DNA of 64,000 nucleotides from Paenibacillus pabuli. GTDB lineage: Bacteria; Bacillota; Bacilli; Paenibacillales; Paenibacillaceae. Shown here one piece after another: positions 8,012-16,449 of the stretch (position 1 is its first letter; each line of letters begins with the position of its first letter). The stretch is from the NCBI RefSeq assembly GCF_023101145.1, contig NZ_CP073714.1:6510001-6574000 (forward strand), read 5' to 3'. The translations under genes were made by a program, and so were the position numbers. Under the pieces are notes generated by a model. That model searched no databases. It was given only the letters and a program-made list of their open reading frames with translations, and was not told the origin of the DNA.

Positions 8012-9019
8012 TTATTTCAGGCTGAATTTCTCCTGGATATCCTGAATTTTGGTCCGAGACAGCGGAATGGTCGACATTATTTTATTGTCAATTCTAAGGG
8101 AATACGTATTTTTCGACCATGTAATAATCTCGCGTACCTTTTGCAGGTTCACAATGTAGGATCGGTGACAACGATAAAATCCGTAAACTGATAATTTCTT
8201 TTCGACTTCGGTAAGTGAGGAATCCATGGCATATGATTCATCATTAATTACAATCATTGCAATTCCATCCCGGCTTTCGATGTAATCGATCTCAGGCGGG
8301 TCAAATAAAATTATTTTATCATCCACTTTTGCTGAGATCTTGAATAGGTTTGCAGTCGTTGATGCGCCGGAACTCTCCAATTCGGGAGTTATTTTGTCCT
8401 CCTCAACAATTTCAACTTGCTTTAAACCGTTATGCTGAAGCTTGTAAGCAATATCCCCAATTAACAGAGCGTGTTCCATGTTGGAAACTAAAATGAGTAC
8501 AGGTATTGGATAATCTTTAATTTTTTGAAGCATATTGATAAAGGTATTGATTGTCTTGACATCAACACCATGTATTGGCTCGCAGAACATCATTGAAGAG
8601 ACAGCCTCTGAAGCATATCCTCTTCCCCAAGATGATTTAGCTCCACATGAATTATTAACACCACTCATATAATATTTGGCAAAATAAACCCTGCGGATTT
8701 CAGATTCCGAGCACTCGTGTAAAGGTTTTTTTGCACAGCCTTGCAGTTCAAACTGCACTAGAATTTCAGGCAACGGGGTCTTACATCCGAACCATTTATG
8801 AAAAAAGGTTATATTGTTTTCCACCGTTAGGCGCATGTATAATCCTTCCTGCTGATCACAAATCGAGATGTTGGTATTGTTGCGGAGGACCCTGACCAGC
8901 TCAGCCTGCAAATCTGTATCACTGTAAACAGCCGTCGTATGCGAATCACTGATGGTAAGGGAAAATAAGGGAAGCAACTCGCCGTTTATAATCTCTGGAT
9001 TAATTGTAAAATTGGTCAT
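8012..9019 (-). CDS. Regulator with degenerate ABC-ATPase domain fused to LytTR
   Basis: 335 residues. The N-terminal about 220 follow the order of an ABC ATPase but lack a Walker A motif. The Walker B / D-loop position reads FCEPIHGVDVKTINTFINML and is followed by PIPVLILVSNMEHALLIGDI, like the switch region. The C-terminal about 100 residues are a LytTR DNA-binding domain (IDYIESRDGIAMIVIN ... FYRCHRSYIVNLQKV). The known ABC-LytTR fusion family couples such a protein to a neighbouring ABC-2 transporter, as here. Start chosen at ATG 9019 (AGAAGGG eight bases upstream) over a GTG nine codons earlier. It probably binds the GTGAACTGTAC repeats downstream. Confidence 0.75.
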   Translation of the reverse strand: MTNFTINPEIINGELLPLFSLTISDSHTTAVYSDTDLQAELVRVLRNNTNISICDQQEGLYMRLTVENNITFFHKWFGCKTPLPEILVQFELQGCAKKPLHECSESEIRRVYFAKYYMSGVNNSCGAKSSWGRGYASEAVSSMMFCEPIHGVDVKTINTFINMLQKIKDYPIPVLILVSNMEHALLIGDIAYKLQHNGLKQVEIVEEDKITPELESSGASTTANLFKISAKVDDKIILFDPPEIDYIESRDGIAMIVINDESYAMDSSLTEVEKKLSVYGFYRCHRSYIVNLQKVREIITWSKNTYSLRIDNKIMSTIPLSRTKIQDIQEKFSLK

Positions 9020-9126
9020 TCCTTCATCCCTTCTGTTACTTTTCACGATATTTTTATAACTATTTGATTATTTTTGCCTGAAACGTGTTCTGTGGTGTTT
9101 TAAAATAAAGTTTGATCAAGATGGGG

Positions 9127-9318
9127 TTATATAGGCCTAATTTCAGCAAAAAGATCAGAGGCTGCTTTTGAAAAAGGATTGCTCGTATTGACTTTTCTGA
9201 CGGACTTAATCAAGACATCTCCGTATTGACCTGGGCGTTTGAACCCATATAACGACTTGCTGATGGTACCATAGATATCCTTATAGCGAGGGCCAAACTG
9301 ATAACCAAAAAGAAACAT
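9127..9318 (-). pseudogene. Tn3-family transposase fragment
   Basis: The frame reads LFGYQFGPRYKDIYGTIS then KSLYGFKRPGQYGDVLIK. This matches the pattern GYQFAPRYKDI seen in Tn3-type transposases of Gram-positive bacteria, from memory. Only about 45 family residues are present; the rest of a roughly 1000-residue transposase and the terminal repeats are missing. The last 20 residues look unrelated and mark a breakpoint. It is evidence of past transposition in this stretch. Confidence 0.5.
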
Positions 9319-9356
9319 TGGAGTTAAAAAGCCTATCTTCCTTTTTACTGATAATT

Positions 9357-9682
9357 CTAAGCAAAAAGCCTGCCGACAAACTCCTCAAATTCTTCCTCGC
9401 TTAGGTTTCCCTCTTCTGATAGTTTGTGGTCCAGGTCTTCATTCTGTTTTGGAGAAACTCTAATTCGGCCTCCATCTCTTCTAATGATAAACCTTCCACA
9501 CTTTCTGGAAGGACAAGATTGTTGCACAGTTTGTCATGCAACTTGGCTAAATTTCCAACCGCTCTATCGATAGATCGCATATTTGATGAATTCTCTTCTT
9601 TTCCGAGATATTTCAAACTAAGGTTAAGCTCTTTGTAGAGATCCGTTATTTCTTTATTACCTTCAAAGAACTCTTCCAACAT
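9357..9682 (-). pseudogene. Hypothetical acidic helical protein, interrupted by a frameshift
   Basis: Frame one (9682 to about 9450) encodes MLEEFFEGNKEITDLYKELN and continues as a charged helical protein to EMEAELEF, then changes character and stops at 9401. Shifting frame near 9445-9455 restores the same acidic, helical style (NEDLDHKLSEEGNLSEEEFE) to a stop at 9357. The restored product would be about 107 residues. A C-runs/A-runs slip near CTCCAAAACAG is the probable lesion. It could be mutation or sequencing error. The family is unknown. Confidence 0.45.
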
Positions 9683-9850
9683 GAATACGGAAAATAAGCT
9701 TTTTGAATATCATTTCTCTAAGAAACTTCTCTAATCCCCATCAATACATTTGCAACATCTCTGACATTCATCTTGATTTCCTCCTCCAGGGGATATTTTA
9801 AAAAAGCAGCTAACCTATAGACAGCTGCCATTTAAGTTATTCTTTAACGC

Positions 9851-10108
9851 TTAATTTTTGATAAGTTCTATTCTAAGAAGCTGGGCTAGACGTTCCTCTG
9901 CCCTGGCTTGCATTACACCATCAAGAATCCCGCTTTCCTTTGTATACCCTCTGCACAAATACTTAGCGTAGGTTTGTCCCATCTTTCGTCCTTCTTCAAT
10001 AATCTTAATTCCTCGTGTTCGCATACTCTTTCGTACTTCAGTTAGTTCTTCGGTAACACTATCCATGGGTGTTATTAAATGCAACTCAAATACTTCTTTC
10101 AATCGCAA
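9851..10108 (-). CDS. Hypothetical protein, 85 aa, possibly 5'-truncated
   Basis: A frame from TTG 10108 gives a basic/acidic helical product with the segment RKSMRTRGIKIIEEGRKMGQ and the end RAEERLAQLLRIELIKN. No ribosome site is seen before the TTG, and a stop lies just upstream in frame, so the original beginning may be lost. I do not recognise it. It lies in the decayed stretch 9.1-11.2 kb. Confidence 0.3.
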   Translation of the reverse strand: MRLKEVFELHLITPMDSVTEELTEVRKSMRTRGIKIIEEGRKMGQTYAKYLCRGYTKESGILDGVMQARAEERLAQLLRIELIKN

Positions 10109-10246
10109 ATTACTTGATTGGATTTAATCTAAATTATCCTGTAGGAAATCCAAAAGTACAAGGAGTTCTAGATATTCTTTTACGAATGAACGGTCTTCAC
10201 CTTCAGGTTGCTTGTTCGTACTAACCACCTAATTTCTAAATTAGTG

Positions 10247-10918
10247 TCACAAGATATGTCTGGCCTTGAAGTAACCAGTCATCTCTGTATGTAATCCCTG
10301 GTAGTTTGTTTCGTTAATCAAAGCACTTACAGTCTTCTCAATTGAATCATAAATTTCACACCAATTAAAACAAATAGAACTCGTAACCATTTCTATTAAC
10401 CGAAGCTGATAGTAAATTCAGGCGCAAACTTATAGTACCTTCTGGACTCATCAGACGAATTAATCCAATCTGATGGATTTTGTAAAAAGAATCACACGTT
10501 CTATTGCTGTTGCATCAATTCCAAAACGTTTTTTTCAAAGACTTCCAATTATATTAATATCAGCTGAGGAATTTTTCGGTGTATTAGTATCCATAATTCG
10601 TACATAAATATTATTTGCAAAAACTCCCTGATACTGCTCTGTCAAATAATAGGGTGTATTGTGATCATTGCGTACAACTATTACATCGATAATCGTTTTA
10701 GATAGTTCAATTGACTGGACTGTAACAGTTGGTCTTATTCCACCAGCAAACTTTTTATCACTAAGAAAAGATACTAAATCTTGTGTTTTCTTTCTGTTCA
10801 AATCGGTTACTACTTTATTATTTAAATTACCATATATAGGAACAAATCTGCCCGTTAGTTCAATGAATTGAAGGGCAAGATTACGATTAGATACACGCCT
10901 AATTGGTAATAGGCACAT
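10247..10918 (-). pseudogene. Decayed AlbA_2 / Schlafen-type ATP-binding protein gene
   Basis: The first 380 bases encode SNRNLALQFIELTGRFVPIY, KKTQDLVSFLSDKKFAGGIR and NNIYVRIMDTNTPKNSSADI, which I recall from AlbA-family (Schlafen-like) proteins. The frame then breaks at a poly-A run. KKRFGIDATAIERV, NPSDWINSSDESRRYYKFAP and NRNGYEFYLF follow in successive other frames, and a last piece ends near 10247. At least three frameshifts are needed to read through, so it is a pseudogene. Its family role (DNA- or nucleotide-binding, sometimes defence-associated) is not well established. Confidence 0.5.
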
Positions 10919-11192
10919 GTTCTTGTCTAATACGGTAATCGGTACAAGTTCTTGTCCTTAACAGCTAGTTTCAGACCGATATTTCTCTTTTTAATACCTA
11001 GCCAACCGTCTTACCCTCTCATCTTGTTAGTTGTCACATAACAATGTAAACATTTTCATGTATTATGGTACTTAATGAAGCTTTAAGTGCATGTGATCAA
11101 TGTTTAGATGTACATCTAATCGGTAATCGGACTATGTTCTTGTCCATTTCGGCAATGGTACATTGTTCTTGTCCTCAGCTTAGGACAAGAAC
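10913..11192. repeat. Two arrays of a 30-bp repeat containing GACAAGAAC, plus an inverted copy
   Basis: Minus-strand units GGACAAGAACTTGTACCGAT / TACCGTATTA and GACAAGAACATGTGCCTAT / TACCAATTAG lie in tandem at about 10913-10958. A second tandem pair with the same period sits at about 11121-11175. An opposite-oriented AGGACAAGAAC at 11182-11192 pairs perfectly with AGGACAAGAAC's complement at 11165-11175 around a six-base loop. In one minus-strand frame the units read DKNxxxLPI. Between the arrays (10960-11110) no gene is seen. Confidence 0.6.
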
Positions 11193-11210
11193 TTGGTTCC
11201 TTAAAGCAAA

Positions 11211-11241
11211 AAAGCCGCCCGTCCTAAAGGAAGGCGGCTTT
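11211..11241 (-). terminator. Terminator of metY
   Basis: Stem AAAGCCGCC / GGCGGCTTT with an inner GTCC/GGA pairing. On the minus strand it is followed by six T residues. It lies 17 bases past the metY stop. Confidence 0.85.
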
Positions 11242-11257
11242 CATATGATTCCTTTGG

Positions 11258-12565
11258 TTACGCTCCAACACTTGCTCCCTGACTCGCCTTGATGGCTTGC
11301 TCCAGGTCATAGAGGATATCCTGAATATTCTCTGTGCCCACGGATAGACGAATCAGCTCCGGATTAACACCTGCTGCGGTCTGCTCATCTTCTGTCAGCT
11401 GTTGATGCGTCGTACTTGCCGGATGAATAATCAGTGACTTGGAGTCACCCACGTTGGCAAGGTGAGAGAACAGCTTCACATTCTCGATCAGTTTGCGTCC
11501 TGCATCCACGCCGCCTTTGATACCAAAGGTCAGAATGGCTCCCTGACCTCTTGGCAAATACTTCTGTGCCAGTTCATAGGAAGGGTGACTCGGCAAACCT
11601 GCGTAGCTGACCCATTCCACATCCTCATGCTTCTCCAGATATTGCGCCACAGCGAGTGCGTTGCTGCTATGACGTTCCACTCGCAGATGCAGTGTCTCCA
11701 GTCCTTGAATGAGCAACCATGAATTGAAAGGTGAGATCGTTGCACCCAAATCGCGCAGCAATTGCACACGAGCTTTGATAATATAAGCAATTGGTCCAAC
11801 CGCTTCCGTGTATACGACACCATGATAGCTGGCATCCGGTTCTGTCAGTCCCGGGAACTTGCCACTTGCTTTCCAGTCGAATTTGCCGCTGTCCACAATA
11901 ACACCACCAATGGATGTACCGTGACCGCCAATAAACTTGGTGGCCGAATGAACAACAATATCAGCTCCATGCTCGATTGGACGAAGCAGATAAGGACTCG
12001 GGAATGTATTGTCCACAATCAAAGGAATGCCATGTTCATGCGCGATCGCTGCTACTGCTTCAATGTCCAGTACGTTGCCTTGCGGATTACCAATCGTTTC
12101 AGCGTACAATGCTTTGGTTTTCTCCGTAATCGCCGCCCGGAAATTTTCAGGATCGCTGGAATCTACAAACTTTACATCCAAGCCAAGTTTCGGTAGTGTG
12201 GTTGAGAACAGATTGTACGTTCCACCGTACAAACTTGCTGCGGAAACAATCTCATCTCCCGCACCTGCGATATTTAAGAGGGAGAACGTAATCGCTGCTT
12301 GACCGGAAGCAGTAGCCAAAGCACCAGCGCCTCCCTCAAGTGCAGCGATACGTTGTTCGAACACATCCGTAGTCGGATTCATCAGACGTGTATAGATGTT
12401 GCCAAACTCTTTCAATCCAAACAGATTGGCTGCATGCTCCGTATCACGGAATCCGTAGGATGTTGTTTGGTACAACGGTACAGCGCGTGCATGGGTGGTC
12501 GGATCAATCTCCTGGCCTGCATGGATTGCCAATGTTTCAAATGAAAGCTCACGTTCGTTTGACAT
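11258..12565 (-). CDS. metY: O-acetylhomoserine aminocarboxypropyltransferase (sulfhydrylase)
   Basis: PLP enzyme that makes homocysteine from O-acetylhomoserine and sulfide, or methionine from methanethiol. It has 435 residues, the usual length. The signature AIHAGQEIDPTTHARAVPLY opens the protein. The PLP lysine is K210 in VVHSATKFIGGHG; VDNTFPSPYLLRPIEHGADI precedes it and LSVGTEN near the C-terminus binds the substrate carboxylate. GGGAGG lies about ten bases before the ATG. It is a single-gene unit with its own terminator. No S-box or T-box leader is recognisable in the 240 bases upstream. Confidence 0.92.
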   Translation of the reverse strand: MSNERELSFETLAIHAGQEIDPTTHARAVPLYQTTSYGFRDTEHAANLFGLKEFGNIYTRLMNPTTDVFEQRIAALEGGAGALATASGQAAITFSLLNIAGAGDEIVSAASLYGGTYNLFSTTLPKLGLDVKFVDSSDPENFRAAITEKTKALYAETIGNPQGNVLDIEAVAAIAHEHGIPLIVDNTFPSPYLLRPIEHGADIVVHSATKFIGGHGTSIGGVIVDSGKFDWKASGKFPGLTEPDASYHGVVYTEAVGPIAYIIKARVQLLRDLGATISPFNSWLLIQGLETLHLRVERHSSNALAVAQYLEKHEDVEWVSYAGLPSHPSYELAQKYLPRGQGAILTFGIKGGVDAGRKLIENVKLFSHLANVGDSKSLIIHPASTTHQQLTEDEQTAAGVNPELIRLSVGTENIQDILYDLEQAIKASQGASVGA

Positions 12566-12608
12566 AAATCTGTTTCCTCCCTTAACTTATACGTTTAGAT
12601 TTACCTAG

Positions 12609-12620
12609 ATGTCATGACAT
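12609..12620. promoter_or_regulatory. 12-bp palindrome upstream of metY
   Basis: ATGTCATGACAT is a perfect palindrome 44 bases before the metY start. It could be an operator of a sulfur-metabolism repressor. The site does not match a consensus I can name. The rest of 12566-12732 shows nothing further. Confidence 0.35.
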
Positions 12621-12732
12621 GGTGGCGTATGTTTTCCATATTCTCTCACAAGATGTCGCTTTTGAAAAGAAGTATTTCCGATTTTTCCGATAAGAAATAT
12701 TAATTATGTATTATGAAGACTGCTGCACCAAA

Positions 12733-12758
12733 AAAACCTTTGCTCCCGCAAAGGTTTT
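12733..12758 (-). terminator. Terminator of the kdu operon
   Basis: AAAACCTTTGC / GCAAAGGTTTT around a four-base loop, followed by T7 on the minus strand. It lies about 50 bases after the stop at 12810. Confidence 0.85.
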
Positions 12759-12809
12759 CCGGATTTTTTGCAACATCATCTTCTGAACTTCTGCGCGGCT
12801 TTATACCGT

Positions 12810-13661
12810 TTATACCCGAACGCCACTCCATATCTCACGTAAATGCTTGGCCGCCGGGACAGCTTCTTCCGCCGTTACCCCTTCTAGTGAAATATCAATG
12901 TGCGGTTTATAGGTCTTCAACAGTTCAAAAAATAACGGATAATCCAGAATGCCCTCACCGGGCACCGGATTGAACTTCTCACCCTGCGCATTGAACGCCA
13001 CGTCTTTGGCATGAATGACAATGATCCGCTGATACAGCGTTTCCATCACTTCACGCAGGAATGCAGGCTGGTCTGCCACATGTGGCTGTTTGATCAGATT
13101 ACAAGGATCGAACAGCATGCCCAGATTGGATGAAGGAATTTCTTCAAACAGGCGAATCATATGTTCACGCGTATGAAGTGTATGGCTGGACACAGGCTCA
13201 ATCGCCGCATGAACGCCCCACTTTTCCGCCTCTTCCGCCAGTTCTTCCACCGTCTCCCGCAGAACCGTCCACGCCTTTTCTTCATATCCGTCCGGATGCG
13301 TGTCCCGATACGTATCCAGACCGCCAGTCTCCGTTGCCACCATGCTGCAACCAAAATCCCGGGCATAACGCAGATGTTCCTTAAATCGATCAATGTCTGC
13401 ACGACGGGCCACCGGGTCAGGATCAATCGGGTTAATGTAGCAACCCAGTACTGCAATCTTGACTCCGCGCTGTGCAAATTGATCTCCGATTTCATTCGCG
13501 AGTCCAGGGCTCAGCTTGCCATTCGCAGAATCCACATCCGACAAAGCTTTGGCTAATGCCAGCTGTACCGAATTAAATCCATTATCCGCAATGGTCTGTG
13601 CAAGCTGTGCTGTAGGTTGTTTGCCAAACGTATGCGCCAGAATACCAAGTTTCATCTCCAT
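12810..13661 (-). CDS. Sugar phosphate isomerase/epimerase-like TIM-barrel protein
   Basis: 283 residues of the xylose-isomerase-like TIM-barrel (AP endonuclease 2) fold. Visible metal-site elements are CSMVATETG, HAAIEPVSSHTLH (Glu), MLFDPCNLI (Asp), VIHAKDV (His) and DISLEGV (Glu). Such proteins isomerise or epimerise keto-sugars. The last position in the kduI-deoR-kduD run suggests a hexuronate-derived substrate, but this is inference. AGGAGG precedes the start, and 32 bases separate it from kduD. Confidence 0.75.
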   Translation of the reverse strand: MEMKLGILAHTFGKQPTAQLAQTIADNGFNSVQLALAKALSDVDSANGKLSPGLANEIGDQFAQRGVKIAVLGCYINPIDPDPVARRADIDRFKEHLRYARDFGCSMVATETGGLDTYRDTHPDGYEEKAWTVLRETVEELAEEAEKWGVHAAIEPVSSHTLHTREHMIRLFEEIPSSNLGMLFDPCNLIKQPHVADQPAFLREVMETLYQRIIVIHAKDVAFNAQGEKFNPVPGEGILDYPLFFELLKTYKPHIDISLEGVTAEEAVPAAKHLREIWSGVRV

Positions 13662-13693
13662 GCCTCCTTTACAGTCGGATTGCTGACAGGGTT

Positions 13694-14446
13694 TTAACGA
13701 GCCATCCAGCCGCCATCCACATTCAATATGTGACCATTCAAATAATCCGAAGCCGCCGATGCCAGGAAAACAACCGGACCTTTCAGATCCTCAGGTGTAC
13801 CCCAGCGTCCAGCCGGAATCCGTGCCGTGATGTCACGGTAACGATTTTCATCGGCGCGAATCTGAGTGGTATTGTCTGTTTCCATATAGCCTGGTGCTAT
13901 CCCGTTGATCTGAACACCTTTGCCTGCCCATTCATTCGCGAGTGCTTTCGTTAAACCGGCTACCCCATGCTTACTGGCCGTATATCCCGGTACGTTAATT
14001 CCGCCCTGATAAGACAGCATGGAGGCAATGTTAATGATCTTGCCACTTCCCCGTTCAATCATATGTCTGCCGGCCAACTGGCTCAGGAAAAATACTGTAT
14101 TCAAGTTAAGGCCAATGACATCATGCCAATCCTGTTGTCCGTGGTCAGCTGCAGGCGTGCGACGAATAATTCCTGCATTATTGACCAGAATATCAATTCT
14201 CCCTTGAAAGGCTAATGCCTTTTCAAACACACCAGTCAATTCGTCCTCACGGCTCAAATCAGCTTCAATCACATACGCTTTGCGTCCTAGAGCCTCAATG
14301 GCACGTGCTGTTTCCGATGGATTGGAGTAGGACACCAGCACAACATCTGCCCCAGCTTCAGCAAGGCCAATCGCCATTCCTTGCCCCAGTCCTCCCGATG
14401 TACCAGTGACAAGTGCAACTTGTCCGCTTAAATCAAATGGGTTCAT
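13694..14446 (-). CDS. kduD: 2-dehydro-3-deoxy-D-gluconate 5-dehydrogenase
   Basis: NAD-dependent short-chain dehydrogenase that reduces 2,5-diketo-3-deoxygluconate to KDG in pectin and glycosaminoglycan breakdown. It has 250 residues with TGTSGGLGQGMA (cofactor loop), LVNNAG, catalytic Ser in NIASMLSYQGG and YTASKHG (Tyr/Lys), and a C-terminus DGGWMAR typical of KduD. I start at ATG 14446 because GGAGGA stands seven bases upstream; an earlier in-frame start would add 20 foreign residues. The kduI partner is in the same operon, which firms up the name. Confidence 0.9.
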   Translation of the reverse strand: MNPFDLSGQVALVTGTSGGLGQGMAIGLAEAGADVVLVSYSNPSETARAIEALGRKAYVIEADLSREDELTGVFEKALAFQGRIDILVNNAGIIRRTPAADHGQQDWHDVIGLNLNTVFFLSQLAGRHMIERGSGKIINIASMLSYQGGINVPGYTASKHGVAGLTKALANEWAGKGVQINGIAPGYMETDNTTQIRADENRYRDITARIPAGRWGTPEDLKGPVVFLASAASDYLNGHILNVDGGWMAR

Positions 14447-14527
14447 GAATGATTCCTCCGCATGGTTATTGGGTTGCAAACCGTACATTCCAGCCCCGGC
14501 AGTCACGTAACACTGTGGAACTGAAGG

Positions 14528-15289
14528 TCAGCTCTGATAATCCACTTCGATGCCATTTTGCCTGTACAAGGCTGCTGTTTCCTCATCCAAGCGACTGTCG
14601 CTGATGATGCAGTCCAGCTCCGAACAGTGTGCAAAGGTCCGAAGGGCAAATTGTCCGAATTTATAATGATCCACGACGCCATATACCTGCTGAGAGGCAG
14701 AGATCATCGCTTTTTTCAGTGGCACAAGATCTCCTGTATATATGGAGAGTCCAAATTCCGGATGAAGCGCCGTTGTTGAGATAAATGCTTTGTGAATGTT
14801 GAGATCGGAAATGAAAGCCGCCGTATCGTCTCCCACCAGCATATTGCGAACTCTTGCTCCGCCTGGGACAACCAGTCGCACCTGCTCCTTTTTGGTCAGC
14901 TCGGCAATGATGAACAGATCATTGGTAACCACGGTAATGGGCTGATTGTCCATACGCTTCGCCATCTCCAACGTAGTGCTTCCACCGTCCAGCGCAACAA
15001 TATCGCCTGGCCGGATATACGCAAGGGCTCGTTCGGCAATCTCCGTTTTCTCGGATTGATGTTTTTCCGCTGCTCCACGACTCGTAAGAATGCCATACTG
15101 GTCGTTCTGGGCCAGCATCGCTCCCCCGTGGACACGTACGAGCAATCCCATGCCTTCCAGCTTATCGAGATCCTCCCGTACGGTCTTGCCCGTCACCTGC
15201 AGCAGTTCACTCAGATCACTGACGGTGACTTCCTGCCGTTCCAGCAGAGCCTCCATAATTTTTTCATGTCTTTTCAATGGATTCATCAC
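14528..15289 (-). CDS. DeoR-family repressor, likely local kdu regulator
   Basis: 253 residues. The N-terminal helix-turn-helix is KIMEALLERQEVTVSDLSEL followed by LQVTGKTVREDLDKLE. The C-terminal DeoR sensor domain has GDIVALDGGSTTLEMAKRM and TVVTNDLFII, the sugar-phosphate-binding loops. Such proteins bind phosphorylated sugars and repress their own operon. It lies between kduI and kduD. The threefold 10-bp direct repeat just upstream of kduI is the obvious operator candidate. Confidence 0.85.
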   Translation of the reverse strand: MMNPLKRHEKIMEALLERQEVTVSDLSELLQVTGKTVREDLDKLEGMGLLVRVHGGAMLAQNDQYGILTSRGAAEKHQSEKTEIAERALAYIRPGDIVALDGGSTTLEMAKRMDNQPITVVTNDLFIIAELTKKEQVRLVVPGGARVRNMLVGDDTAAFISDLNIHKAFISTTALHPEFGLSIYTGDLVPLKKAMISASQQVYGVVDHYKFGQFALRTFAHCSELDCIISDSRLDEETAALYRQNGIEVDYQS

Positions 15290-15323
15290 AGATCAACTTC
15301 CTGTTTCTTTGGGATTTACGCGC

Positions 15324-16163
15324 CTATTTCAGGTCCTTCATCGCCACGCCGTCCATATCCTCGAACGTCTGGTTTTCACCAGCCATTGCCCAGCAGAAGG
15401 TATAGCTGCTCGTACCGACACCACTGTGGATCGACCAGCTTGGAGAGATGATAGCCTGGCGGTCACGTACAACCAGATGCCGTGTTTCGTTTGGCTCGCC
15501 CATCATGTGGAATACGACGCCATCTTCCGGCAGGTTCCAGTACAAGTATACTTCGGAACGGCGGTTGTGGGTATGTGCAGGCATGGTATTCCACATGTTG
15601 CCCTTGTCGAGTTCCGTAATGCCCATCACCAGCTGACAGCTCTGAATTCCGCCTTCTCCCTGGTGGATATAGCGATAAATCGTCCGTTCATTGGAGCTTT
15701 CGATGCTGCCGAGATGGTTCGGCTGAGCCTGCTCCTGGGTTGCCTTTTGCGTAGGATACGTATGGTGCGCCGGTGTGGATACAAAATAAAACTGAGCCGG
15801 CTGTTCGTTTCCGCTGCTCTTAAATACAACTTCTTTTACACCTCTGCCAATATACAGGCACTCTTTCGCACCAATCTCGTATCCTTGACCATCAGCTGTT
15901 ACGGTTCCATGGCCTCCAACATTAATGATACCGATTTCACGACGTTCCAGGAAAAAGTTCGTTCCGATATCTTTGAGGTTCACTTCAAGTGCAATATCCT
16001 TGCTCTGAGGTACAGCCGTTCCTACAATATAACGATCCACATGGGAATATACCGTTACCAATTCATCTGTGGCAAACAGTTGTTCCATCAGGAATTCCTC
16101 GCGCAGACGGGCAGTATCATACGTTTTTACCTCATTTGGGTGTGCAGCATAACGGTTTTGCAT
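15324..16163 (-). CDS. kduI: 5-dehydro-4-deoxy-D-glucuronate isomerase
   Basis: Converts 5-keto-4-deoxyuronate, released from unsaturated uronides, to 2,5-diketo-3-deoxygluconate. With the start at ATG 16163 the product is 279 residues, essentially the E. coli KduI length. The cupin zinc site is seen in MPAHTHNRRSEVYLYW (two His and Glu) and SWSIHSGVGTSSYTF (His). A start at 16211 would fall inside the operator repeats and is rejected. AAAGGA precedes the chosen ATG by 11 bases. First gene of the operon. Confidence 0.92.
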   Translation of the reverse strand: MQNRYAAHPNEVKTYDTARLREEFLMEQLFATDELVTVYSHVDRYIVGTAVPQSKDIALEVNLKDIGTNFFLERREIGIINVGGHGTVTADGQGYEIGAKECLYIGRGVKEVVFKSSGNEQPAQFYFVSTPAHHTYPTQKATQEQAQPNHLGSIESSNERTIYRYIHQGEGGIQSCQLVMGITELDKGNMWNTMPAHTHNRRSEVYLYWNLPEDGVVFHMMGEPNETRHLVVRDRQAIISPSWSIHSGVGTSSYTFCWAMAGENQTFEDMDGVAMKDLK

Positions 16164-16195
16164 CTTTAATCCATTCCTTTCGTTAGTCAGATAAT

Positions 16196-16221
16196 GTTCA
16201 TATAAGTTCATTTTAGTTCAT
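16196..16221 (-). promoter_or_regulatory. Three GTTCAT repeats at exact 10-bp spacing, kdu operator
   Basis: GTTCAT (ATGAAC on the coding strand) starts at 16196, 16206 and 16216, one helical turn apart. It lies 33-58 bases before the kduI start, next to TATAAT-like hexamers. Direct repeats on one face of the helix fit binding by a DeoR-type oligomer. Confidence 0.6.
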
Positions 16222-16387
16222 TTATTATCTTTTGTGTACCTTTTTTTAAAAAAATAAGACCCTTCTGAAATAAAAATCCCTAACGAGTACGGTTGCAAAA
16301 CTTCTCCGCCTTCTCATTAGGGGCTATCTGGACGTTCTAATTTCCACTCGCTTTACTTATATGTAACTCTCACAGTCTCGTTGTACG

Positions 16388-16416
16388 TTGATGATCCGAT
16401 TCGCCTTCGATATAAT
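16388..16416 (+). promoter_or_regulatory. Sigma-A promoter of the MaoC gene
   Basis: TTGATG, a 17-bp spacer and a perfect TATAAT (16411-16416). It lies about 33 bases before the start at 16450 and points away from the kdu operon. The remaining 16222-16387 shows only AT-rich sequence. Confidence 0.75.
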
Positions 16417-16449
16417 CGTCGTAGTTAGTTCAAAGGAGAGATGCAAGCT

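Noticed and set aside
10913..11192. CRISPR array
   Set aside because: Only two short tandem pairs of a 30-bp unit without spacers of even length and without cas genes.
12566..12732. SAM riboswitch before metY
   Set aside because: None of the conserved S-box helices or the terminator/antiterminator pair could be recognised.
15090..16169. A 359-codon plus-strand frame opposite the DeoR and kduI genes
   Set aside because: Both genes on the minus strand have clear motifs; the frame has no recognisable domain and begins inside a coding gene.
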